Of a stretch of 64,000 nt of DNA, positions 43,082 to 53,675 are shown piece by piece. The first letter of the stretch is position 1. Every line of letters starts with the position of its first letter. Under the pieces are notes generated by a model. It ran no database searches. It saw nothing but the letters and a program-made list of their open reading frames with translations, and was not told the origin of the DNA. Position numbers and translations under genes: made by a program. Origin of the DNA: Triticum aestivum (Eukaryota > Streptophyta > Magnoliopsida > Poales > Poaceae); assembly GCF_018294505.1 (NCBI RefSeq), contig NC_057813.1:321121191-321185190 (forward strand), read 5' to 3'.

Positions 43082-44612
43082 AAGCATCCCCAAGCTTAAT
43101 TCCTGCTCATCCTCGAGTAGGTAAATGATATAAACAGAATTTTTTATGTGGAATGCTACCTAAAATATTTATCCATGTAGTTTTCTTTATTGTGGCATGA
43201 TTGTTCAAATCCATAAGATTCAAAACAAAAGTTTAATATTGACATGAATACTTCAAGCATACTAACAAGGCAATTATGTCTTCTCAAAATAACATGGCCA
43301 AAGAAAGCTTATCCAAACAAAATCATGTAGTCTGGCTATGATCCATCTTCATCACACAAAATATGCTAATCATGCACAACCCCGGTTTCAGCCAAGCAAT
43401 TGTTTCATACTTTAGTATTCTCAAACTTTTTCAACTTTCACGCAATACATGAGCGTGAGCCATGGACATAGCACTATAGGTGGAATAGAATATGGTGGTT
43501 GTGGAGAATACAAAAAGAGGGAGATAGTCTCACATCAACTAGGCGTATCAACCAGCTATGGAGATGCCCATCAATAGATATCAATATGAGTGAGTAGGGA
43601 TTGCCATGCAACAAATGCACTAGAGCTATCAGTTTATGAAAGCTCAATAAGAAAAATTAAGTGAGTGTGCATCCAACTTGCTTGCTCATGAAGACCTAGG
43701 GAAATTTGAGGAAGCCCATCATTGGAATATACAAGTCAAGTTCTATAATGAAAAATTCCCACTAGTATATGAAAGTGACAAAATTGGAGACTCTGTATCA
43801 TGAAGATCATGATGCTGCTTTGAAGCACAAGTGTGGAAAAAGGATAGTAACAATGCCCCTTCTCTCTTTTTCTCTTTGGCTTCTTTGGCCTCTTTTTTTA
43901 TTGCTCACATGGGACAATGTTCTAATAATGATGTCATCACACTTCTATTTACTTACAACTCAAAAAATTACAACTCAATACATAGAACAAAAATATGACT
44001 CTATGTGAATGCCTCCGGCGGTGTACCGGGACGTGCAATAAATCAAGAGTGACATGTATGAAAGAATTATGAAAGGTGGCTTTGCCACAAATACGATGTC
44101 AAGTACATGATCATGCAAAGCAATATGACAATGACATAGTGTGTCATAATAACCGGAACGGTGGAAAGTTGCATGGCAATATATCTCAGAATGGCTATGG
44201 AAATGCCATAATAGGTAGGTATGGTGGCTGTTTTGAGGAAGGTATATGGTGGGTGTATGGTACCTATGAAAGTTGCATGGCACAAGAGAGGCTAGCAATG
44301 GTGGAGGGGTGAGAGTGCGTATAATCCGTGGACCCAACATTAGTCATAAAGAACGCACATACTTATTGCAAAAATCTATTAGTCATCGAAACCAAGAACT
44401 ACGCGCATGCTCCTAGTGGAAGGGTTGGTAGGAGTTAACCATCGCGCAATCCCGACCTCCACACAAGGGATGACAATCAAAAAATACCTCATGCTCCAAC
44501 TTCGTTAAATAACGGTCCACCATACATGCATGCTACGGGAATCACAAACATCAACACAAGTATTTGTCAAATTCACAATTACTCCACTAGCATGACTCTA
44601 ATATCAAAAAGG
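43082..44612 (-). other. Non-coding 3' interior of the Sabrina/Wham-like element
   Basis: AT-rich DNA without a domain. This type of sequence lies between pol and the 3' LTR in the family as I remember it. Confidence 0.5.
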
Positions 44613-45081
44613 TTAATGCTATGGTTAGATTTATTCTTAATACTTTTCTCGTAGTTGGGGATGCTTGCGAGGGGGTTAATCATAAGTAGGAGTTTTGTTC
44701 AAGTAAGAACAACACCTAAGCACCGGTCCACCCACATATCAAATTATCAAAGTAGCGAACACAAATCAAACCAACGTGATGAAATTGGCTAGATGAAATT
44801 CCCGTGTATGCTCAAGAACACTTCGCTTATCATAAGAGACCGTTTTGGCACGTCCTTTGCCTCAAAAGGACTGGGATACCTTGCTGCACTTTTTTTACCG
44901 TTACCGTTACTTGATTGTTACAAATTATATTGCTATCAAACTACTCGTTACTTATAATTTCAATGCTTGCAGACATTACCTTGCTGAAAACCGCTTGTCA
45001 TTTCCTTGTGCTCCTCATTGGGTTCAACACTCTTACTTATCAAATGGAATATGATTGATCCCCTAAACTTGTGGGTCATCA
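44613..45081 (+). repeat. Fragment of a plus-strand Gypsy LTR (3' part)
   Basis: It ends ACTTGTGGGTCATCA, the terminal motif of a Gypsy LTR family that I recall being followed by a TGGCGCC PBS. Here it is followed by unrelated DNA, so only the LTR end remains. The left junction at about 44612 is placed where the previous element's similarity seems to end. Confidence 0.4.
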
Positions 45082-45103
45082 CGCACGCTTAAGGGAAGGA
45101 ACC

Positions 45104-45612
45104 TGTGAGGCCCGACCTTACTACACAAGTCAGATGTAGTCGTACTCGGACACGGATCCAGGCCGAACAAACTTTGGGCTTTAGGATTCACGTGAGGCCC
45201 AAGTGTTGATCCTGCGACGGATGCCTCTATATAGTGGGGGTTCGGCACACTCATTGATTTGATCGCTTTGGCACTATCACTTGGTTTTGCATGTGTTGCG
45301 AAACCACATCCACTCGCCGACGACTGTGTGATCGAACCTAGCAGTCCGCCGCACGGTGTTACTCCTGCACGCACGGATACCGTTAGAGATGGTGCACTCG
45401 TGTAGCTCCGATGAATATGTACATGGGATTTGATGACCGGTTTTGAGGAGACAATCCACGCGGATGCGCTGCCCCAACTCTTCTTCTGTTATACGACACC
45501 GCGCGTCTAGTGGTAACAATCTATGCTCCATCTCCCGTAGCATGTTCTAGGTTGTTCTGCGCGTAGGAAAATTTTAATTTGCAGTCGACGCACCGTACCG
45601 TATATCCCAACA
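45104..45612 (+). repeat. 5' LTR of Copia 1 (509 bp)
   Basis: A probable start TGTGAGGCCCGACC and a clear end ATCCCAACA before the PBS. A TATATAG box lies at about 45228. The start is less certain because no second copy is available. Confidence 0.55.
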
Positions 45613-45613
45613 G

Positions 45614-45626
45614 TGGTGTCAGAGCC
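45614..45626 (+). other. Primer-binding site, initiator tRNA-Met type
   Basis: TGGTGTCAGAGCC, one base after the LTR end. Confidence 0.8.
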
Positions 45627-46815
45627 TCTGCTATATGATTTGGATTTAGATTGTATGCATATTAGATATGTGGAGGCGGCATATGAGATCTTTTGTCGTT
45701 TATGAGATCGGCTATGTGCACGGTTGATGAGATCAACTGCACATGGGGATTGATGTGGCTAAGTTTTCTGATGATCGGAATTGATGAGGTCGTGACACAA
45801 CCTACCCCTATTGGTTTTTATCCATCATCGGGGTTAATAGTGAAACGTAAATCCGAATCAGATTTCACGATGATCGATGAGATCGCCTAGATCACAAATT
45901 TCGGCGTGAACGGGACCGCTGTGTGCGTAGAACCTTGTATTTCGTACAAGATCACTCAAACCGGTAGAATGCGATTCTATGCATAACTTTGTTTTGCAGG
46001 CTTGATGTAAATAATATGGCTCATGTGTATGTGATGCATGTGTGTATATACATGTCCCGTGCGTCATGTTTGTCAGCTGGCATGAGCCAAAGTGTTGTCA
46101 TTATAATATACTATAATGACATGTGTGTCGACTTGTGACCCTATGTAAAATTCATTACTAGTTGTAGTAGTTGGATACTAGAGATCGGGTTGGTGGCTTG
46201 GTGTCCCGGCGTGACAAACAAGATGGAGTTCCTAGATGGTCATCGGAGTCAGAGCCGACCTGGAAGAACATCCATGAAGGAGCCATACTATTTCACAATA
46301 TATGCTTATTTGTAGTTTCTATGCTTCTTTATTTCTATGCATGTTAAAATGGTAGAAAGTTCCCTCGTTAACATCAAGCAATTGTCATCCCCGATGTTGC
46401 ACCTTCACACATCAAGTATGTCTAGTGGTGGGCTCATAAAATTGGGTGCTACTAGGTGTCCTTGAACTAAAAGATTCATATAGGACACGGACATGCACTG
46501 CATCAGGTTAACTAGACAAGGCTATCAAAATGGTTTTGAGCCACGTGGCAAGGAAGGTTGGGAGCCGGGGTATGAGATACCCACCCGACCGACGGGAGTC
46601 GTATAGACATACGATTAGCAAGGAGTTGCTTACTGGATAGGCATGTTGGCTAGTAGTGATGCTAAAGCTCACTAGTCGCATGTGCTAGTGGGATCCTAAA
46701 TCACTGAGAGTTTGAAGAGGGATGTCCACTTCAGTGGGAGTATTTTTGTTTAAGGCTTGAATTACTCTACATAGATATAATGCTTATTGATTGCATATTT
46801 TTCTGTTGTAGATCA
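45627..46815 (+). other. Leader of Copia 1
   Basis: Untranslated DNA between PBS and gag with no credible ORF. The last bases before the ATG (GTAGATCA) match those before gag in Copia 2, showing common ancestry. Confidence 0.6.
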
Positions 46816-47734
46816 ATGGCACCACCTGCTCAACCCAACTTTGTATTGAAATCAATATTGGAAAAGGATAAACTTAATGGAACAAACTTTACCACATGGT
46901 ATAGAAATTTGAGAATTGTTCTCAAGCACGATAAGAAGGAACATGTTCTAGAGAATCCACTTCCAGAGGAAACTGTTGATACTGCTAATGCCACAACCAG
47001 GAATGCCTACCAGAAACTTGTTGATGAATCAAACGAGATTAGCTACCTCATGCTGGCTTGTATGGATCCTGATTTGTAGCAACATTTCAATGTTGGGGCT
47101 TTCGATATGATCGAGAGTCTCAAGAGCATGTTTCAGGTGCAGGCTAGGACCAAAAGGTTCAATGTTGGGCGATCCTTGATGCATTGTAAGCTGAAGTAAG
47201 GTGATCCACTGAGCTCGCATGTGATCAACATGATCAGATATGTGCAAGCTTTGCATCGGTTAGGCTTCCTGCTCTTTGATGAGCTGGCTACCAATGCAGT
47301 TCTTGGTTCTCTTCCGCCTAACTATGGGATGTTCATCTCGAACTATCATATGCATGACATGGATAAGAAGCTCACTGAATTGCATGGGATGCTAAAGGTG
47401 GCAGAGGAGGATATTAAGAAAGGCACGCATCAAGTGTTGATGGTGCAGCACTCCGGCAAGTTTAAGAAGAGTTGGTCCAAGAAAAAGGCTAAGGCAAAGG
47501 GCACAGAGAAGGTAATATCTACCACTGCGCTGAAGTCTGGACCGGACTTAGGGACCGCTTGCTATAATTACAAGGAGATCGGACATTGGAAGAGGAACTG
47601 TAGCAAGTGGCTTGCAGAGCATGGCAAGAAGGCCGGAAATGCTTCTTCAGGCAAAGGTACACTTGTTACATATGTTATAGACATTTACCTTGCTAACATA
47701 CCTTGTAGCTCTTGGGTATTTGATACCGGATTGG
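46816..47734 (+). pseudogene. Copia gag plus protease start, two in-frame stops
   Basis: The ATG at 46816 gives MAPPAQPNFVLKSILEKDK, then WYRNLRIVLKHDKKEHVLE, the usual Copia Gag start. One frame is kept to the end with only two stops, TAG 47077-47079 and TAA 47197-47199. The nucleocapsid region is Lys-rich (KFKKSWSKKKAKAKG). The zinc knuckle reads CYNYKEIGHWKRNC, so its second Cys is Tyr and zinc binding would be impaired. Protease begins with SSWVFDTG; the catalytic Asp-Thr-Gly is its last intact motif before Copia 2. Confidence 0.85.
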
Positions 47735-49050
47735 TGAAGGCAATATTCCCTAGAGGCAATAATAAAGTTATTATTTATTTCCCTATTTCATTATAAAATG
47801 TTTATTATTCATGCCTATTGTATTAACCGGAAACTTAGTACATGTGTGAATACATAGACAAAACATATTGTCCGTAGTATGCCTCTACTTGACTAGCTCG
47901 TTAATCAAAGATGGTTATGTTTCCTGACCATAGACATGTGTTGTCATTTGATGAACGGGGTCACATCATTAGGAGAATGATGTGATGGACATGACCCATC
48001 CGTTAGCTTAGCATTATGATCGTTACAGTTTCATTGCTACTACTTTCTTCATGACTTATACAAGTTCCTTAGACTATGATATTATGCAACCCCCGAATAC
48101 CAGAGGAACACTATGTGTGCTACCAAACATCACAACGTAAATGGGTGATTATAAAGGTGCTCTACAGGTGTCTCCGAAGGTGTTTGTTGCATTGGCATAG
48201 ATCGAGATTAGGATTTGTCACTCCGTGTTTCAGAGAGGTATCTCTAGGCGCTCTCGGTAATACTCATCACTCTAAGCCTTGCAAGTATTGTGACTAATGA
48301 GTTAGTTGTGGGATGATGTATTATGGAATGAGTAAACAGACTTGCCGGTAACCAAATTGAACTAGGTATGTTGATGACCTATGATCGAATCTCGGGCAAG
48401 TAACATACCAATGACAAAGGGAACAACATATGTTGTTATGCAGTATGACCGACAAAGACCTTTGTAGAATATGTAGGAACCAATATGAGCATCCAGGTTC
48501 CGCTATTGGTTATTTACCGGAGACGTGTCTTGGTCATGTCTACATAGTTCTCGAACCTGTAGGGTCCGCACGCTTAACGTTCGATGACGATTGGTATTAT
48601 GAGTTTATGTGATTTGATGTACCGAAAGTTGTTCGGAGTCCCAATGAGATCATGGACATGACGAGGAGTCTCTAAATGATCAAGACATAAAGATTTATAT
48701 ATTGGACGACTATATTCAGACATCGGAAGTGTTCCGGAGAAGTTTTGGATAAAATCAGAGTGTCAGAGGGTTATTGGAACCCCCGAGGGAACTAATGGGC
48801 GTCGATGGGCCTTAGTGGAGAGAGAGGGGCGGCCAGGGCAGGCCGCGCGCCCCTCCCCCTCGAGTCCGAATTGGACTAGGAAGGGGGTCGGCGCCGCCTT
48901 TCCTTCTCCCTCTCCCTCTCCTTCCTTCCCCCTCTCTCCCTTTTGGTGGAAACCTACTAGGACTTGGAGTCCTAGCAGGATTCCCCTCTTGGGGGCGCGC
49001 CAAGGAGGACCAGCTGGCCTCCCCTCTCCTCCTTTATATACGGGCGAAGG

Positions 49051-49055
49051 GGCAC
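49051..49055. repeat. Target-site duplication GGCAC of the Fatima-like element
   Basis: GGCAC precedes the LTR start TGAGGGAGTCC and is repeated exactly at 57579-57583. Confidence 0.95.
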
Positions 49056-49499
49056 TGAGGGAGTCCTGGATTAGGGGGTGTCCGGATGGTCGGACTGTGA
49101 CCTTTGGCCGGACTCCCGGACTATGAAGATACAAGATTGAAGACTCCGTCTCGTGTCCGGATGAGACTTTCCTTGGCGTGTAAGGCAAGCTTGGTGATAC
49201 AATATGAAGATCTCCTCCCATTGTAACCGACTCTGTGTAACCCTAGCCCTCTCCGGTGTCTATATAAACCGGAGAGTTTTAGTCCATAGGACGAACAACA
49301 ATCATACCATAGGCTAGCTTCTAGGGTTTAGCCTCTCTGATCTCGTGGTACATCCACTCCTGTACTACCCATATCATCAATATTAATCAAGTAGGACTAG
49401 GGTTTTACCTCCATCGAGAGGGCCCGAACCTGGGAAAAAACATCGAGAGGGCACAGTTCAGGACCCCCTACCCGAGATCCGCCGGTTTTGACACCGACA
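49056..49499 (+). repeat. 5' LTR of the Fatima-like element
   Basis: TGAGGGAGTCC...TTTTGACACCGACA. A TATATAAA box is at about 49260. About 28 bp shorter than the 3' copy because of a deletion near 49440. Confidence 0.9.
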
Positions 49500-49500
49500 T

Positions 49501-49518
49501 TGGTGCTTTCATTGAGAG
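49501..49518 (+). other. Primer-binding site
   Basis: TGGTGCTTTCATTGAGAG, two bases after the LTR end; the tRNA is not assigned. Confidence 0.6.
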
Positions 49519-49546
49519 TTCCTCTGTGTCGTCACCTTTAGGCCCG

Positions 49547-52500
49547 ATGGCTTCTTTGATCGTCAACCACGACGCGGTCCAGGGTGAGACTTTTCTCCCC
49601 GGACAGATCTTCATATTCGGCGGCTTCGCACTGCGGGCCAACTTGCTTGGCCATCTGGAGCAGATTGAAAGCTACGCCCCTGGCCATCAGGTCAGGTTTG
49701 GAAGCTTAAATTACACGGCCGACATCCGCGGGGACTTGATCTTCGACGGATTCGAGCCACGGTCGAGCGTGCCACACTATCCCGATGGGCATGATCTAAC
49801 TCTGCCGCCGGACAGTGCCCAGAGTGGTGTCCGCTCCGATCATTAGCTCGGAGCCGACTACGCTAGGCGGGGATGGACGGTTGGACGCCGCCCTGGGAGA
49901 CGCAATCTCTACGGCGATAGAGCCGAATACCAGCCTAGTCCTTTGCAAGGCCCGTGAATCCAAGGTGCCGGACTCCATTCCGGACTCCGAATCTCCTGCA
50001 CCCCTTCCGATCGAACCCGATAGGGCTCCGATCATGGAGTTCACCGCCGCGGATGTCTTTCAGCACTCGCCCTTTGGCGATATCCTGAACTCCCTAAAGT
50101 CTCTCTCTTTGTCAGGAGAGCCCTAGCCAGACTATGGTCAGCAGGGTTGGGATGCGGACGACGAAGAAATTCGAAACCCACCCACCACCCACTTTGTAGC
50201 CACTATTGACGATCTAACCGACATGCTCGACTTCGACTCCGAAGACATCGACGGTATGGATGCTGATGATGGAGACGACCAAGAACCAGCACCTATAGGG
50301 CACTGGAAGGCCACCTCGTCATACGATGTATACATGGTGGACACACCTAAAAGAAATGACAACGAGGATCAAAAGGGCGCAACCAGGGATCGCTCCCTCG
50401 AAAAACAGTCAAAGCGGCGGCGTAAGCGCCACGCCAAGCCCCACCTCGACAAAGATCCAGCCTTAGAGCAGGGTGAATCAACGGAAGACGAACATGCCAT
50501 CGAGCAACCGTCCAAACAGGGCGGACAATCCGAACAACCCATCCCCGGGAAAGATAATAGTCCGAACGACCTCACGCCGGACAAATTGCTGGAACATCGG
50601 AACCTCCACCAAAGGCTCGTTGCCACTGCACGTAGCCTGAAAAAGCAGAAGCGGAGGCTCAAAACAGCGGAAGATGCACTCAGGATCAGATGGGGCAAAG
50701 TACTCAATACCGCACACAAGTACGGCAACAGTCGTCACACAAAGAGCTATCCGAAGCGGAAACTACTACTGGAATTTGATGAAGAGGCCATAGAGCCCCC
50801 ACAGTTAAAAAATAAGGAAGCCACACGGTCGGATAGACGACCCCACGATCGACCTCAATCGACAAAGGGCGCCGCACTCAATACGGTGCGTGATCCGCCC
50901 AAGGATTCGCATCAAAAAACTGGCCCAACCAGATCCATCTATGGGCCAAGAAAGCAAGCTCCAGTGAGCAATGCAATGCAAAAAATATCCGAACATCGCG
51001 GCACACCTACATACAAGGGCGCCGCACATCCCCTATGTTTTACCGATGAGGTGCTGGATGATGAATTTCCAGCGGGATTCAAGCCCGTGAACATAGAACC
51101 ATATGACGGAACAACAGACCCTGGAGTCTGGATCGAGGATTATATCCTCCACATACATATGGCCAGAGGAGATGACCTCCACGCCATAAAATACTTACCC
51201 CTTAAGCTCAAAGGGCCAGCCCGGCATTGGCTTAAAAGCCTTCCCTAAAACACCATGGGAAGTTGGGAAGCACTCGAGGATGCTTTCCGGGCAAATTTTC
51301 AAGGGACCTATGTCCGACCCCCGGATGCAGATTATCTGAGTCATATAACTCAGCAGCCCGGAGAGTGAGCCCAGAAACTCTGGAACAGATTCCTTACTAA
51401 AAAGAATCAGATAGTCGACTGTCCAAACGCCGAGGCCCTAGCAGCTTTCAAACATAGCATCCGAGACGAATGGCTCGCCAGACACCTCGGCCAAGAAAAG
51501 CCAAAAACAATGGCCGCATTAACAAGCCTCATGACCCGCTTTTGCGCAGGAGAAGATAGCTGGTTTGCAAGAAGCAGCACCAGCGACCTGAGCACATCCA
51601 AACTCAGAGATGGAAACGGGAAACCGCGCCATAACAAAGAACAACGCCGAATCAAGGATAACAGCCCGATGAGCATGGCAGTCAACACCGAATTCAAAAG
51701 CTCTCGGCAAAATCAGAAAAAGCCGCCACCCAAAGATGACAGGGACGAGCTGTCTAACCTCAACAAAATCCTGGACAAAATATGTCAAATCCACAGTACT
51801 CCCGGTAGACCTGCAAACCATACCCACAGAGATTGTTGGGTCTTCAAGCATGCCGACAAACTCAACGCCAAACACAAGGGGCTTGACACACCAAGCGAGG
51901 ATGACGACGCACCCCACAAGCAGAACACCGGAGAACAAAAGAAGTTCCCACAAGAAGTCAAAACAGTAAATTCACTTAAGATGACAAAAGCGAACAACAG
52001 AACGACGCTTACGAAGACACGCGCCATACGGCCAGCCCCAGAGGAGCACCGTCACTGGTTGTTACAACCAATCACCTTTGATCATCAGGATTACTCCAGA
52101 GGAGCCCGGAACGCAGGCTGGACTGCCTTGGTCTTGAACCCGATTATTGACGGACTCCAATTTACAAAAGTCCTTATGGACGGCGGCAGTGACTTAAACC
52201 TGTTATATCAGGACACAATTCGCAAACTAGGGGTAAACCCAGCTATAATCCGCCATGGCAACACTTCCTTTCAAGGAGTCACGCCGGGTCCAGATACCCA
52301 GAGTATGGGTTCCCTTTTGTTAGAAGTCACGTTCGGCTCACCCGACAACTTCCAAAGCGAAAAGCTAACATTCCACATTGCCCCATTCGTAAGTCGCTAT
52401 CAAGCACTACTGGGACGTGAAGCTTTCGCCCGCTTTAACGCAATACCACATTACGCATCCCGGACCACAAGGCATCATCTCATTACAGGGGAATATCAAT

Positions 52501-52754
52501 TGACCCCAAAAGCACGGGTAAAAGTGCGGCCGCCTGGACAGCCGCACACTAATCCAGTCCTACTATCCCGGACACGGCTCGACGAGTCCGGCGTAAACAT
52601 ACATAGGCTTAATAGCCGCATAACCCTGTACAAGGGGCTCCGCGTGTTCATGCCAGGAGACAATACGGCTCAATTCTTGCTCCAACTATATTTTGTTTAT
52701 TTTAATATAGATTTCTCGCACGCTTATTTTTTACTAAGTTCCTCTTTTTCGTAG
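49547..52754 (+). pseudogene. Gypsy gag-protease, broken
   Basis: It starts at ATG 49547 (MASLIVNHDAVQGETF). A frameshift at about 49815-49845 moves to the frame that then continues to 52754, with stops TAG 50124-50126, TAA 51246-51248 and TGA 51366-51368. The Retrotrans_gag domain is at about 51060-51500 (DEFPAGFKPVNIEPYDGTTD, then YLPLKLKGPARHWLKSLP). The upstream part is acidic then Lys/Arg-rich with a helical stretch. Aspartic protease follows at about 52050-52480 with active site LMDGGSDLNLLY (DGGS in place of DTGA, common in Tat/Athila-like Gypsy) and a second motif ALLGREAFARFNAIPHY. No reverse transcriptase follows. Confidence 0.85.
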
Positions 52755-53675
52755 ACGAACATCGTGCTACGCTCGTCCAGGATACGGCACAACGGAGACA
52801 AAGGCGCAGACGTGCAGCAGGGACCCGTTTCAAGGATTCTTTTCGGATTAAGACCCTACGTAAACCTTTTTTACTGTCTCTTGTTGACAACATCCCCCGG
52901 TTTTCGCTATAACCGAGGAGGAGGCTGGCGTCTTGGCATGTGGCCACGCTAGAATTTTGCGCGTACCTGGACACCAGGGGCTTTTTTACCAAGGGCTTTT
53001 CGGCCCGTCTTCATAAAGACCGAATACCTTAGGGAGTGTTCGGCGTCGCGAGTTTGGCCTTATATGCATCAGCTCCGAATCATGTCTTTGGTCAAATGTT
53101 GGGTTTGCCCGGCTCCTGCGTTTTGCCGCCTTATGTTCCGTTATATCGGCTAACGTGGCACCAGGAGAACTACTGCGATTGTGCCCCGGTTCGGCCAGGC
53201 GAGCACCTCAGTAGAGAAAGCCAAAAACTGACTGTCATGATGCAGCGAGAGACTGGTCAACCACTCGATGACTTTCGGAATCTTTAGGATTCCTCCGCAT
53301 TAACGAAGGGCCGCTTCCGGTCAGGCACACTCGCGCACCGAATTCGGGTGAGTGCGGTGCCCCTAGGGGCTATTCAGTAGCCCCACTATCAAACTCCTAT
53401 GGCTAAATGAAAGTGATAAAGTATTATAGTCCGGTTGCCTAGTTCGCCGCGCCACCACCTCTATAGGACCAAGACGTTGGATTAAGTGTGAAAAGGCGCC
53501 TTTTTGCGAACACCCCCGCATTATATGCGTGGGGGCTGAAGCCAACGACTGCCATCTTTCAGGTTATATACACATATACATTAAATGGCCGCACAGGAGG
53601 CATCATAATTCTTGTAAGCACAAGTATAAAAAGCTTTTATATTCTATTAAAATATTTCTTTTACAATAGTACATG
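52755..53675. other. Non-coding spacer in the Fatima-like element
   Basis: Lies between the end of the plus-strand protease frame and the 3' end of the minus-strand gene. Short open stretches show no domain. AT-rich DNA at 53560-53675 could hold the antisense gene's polyadenylation region. Confidence 0.5.

Larger units (their letters stand above)
41514..44612 (-). mobile_element. 3' end of a Sabrina/Wham-like Gypsy
   Basis: A complete 1568-bp LTR (41514-43081) lies in reverse: on its own strand it starts TGATACGTCTCC and ends AAGTAGCA. It is followed by 1.5 kb of 3' internal non-coding DNA. The inner boundary GCATCCCCAAGC is the reverse complement of a purine-rich PPT. The other end is truncated near 44612. 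The family name is from memory of Triticeae LTRs. Confidence 0.7.
45104..47734 (+). mobile_element. Copia element 1, 5' LTR to protease, interrupted
   Basis: LTR (45104-45612), iMet-type PBS, ~1.2 kb leader, gag with zinc knuckle and the start of protease. It is cut at SSWVFDTG by the insertion of Copia element 2 at 47735. The 3' part is beyond the window or lost. Confidence 0.75.
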
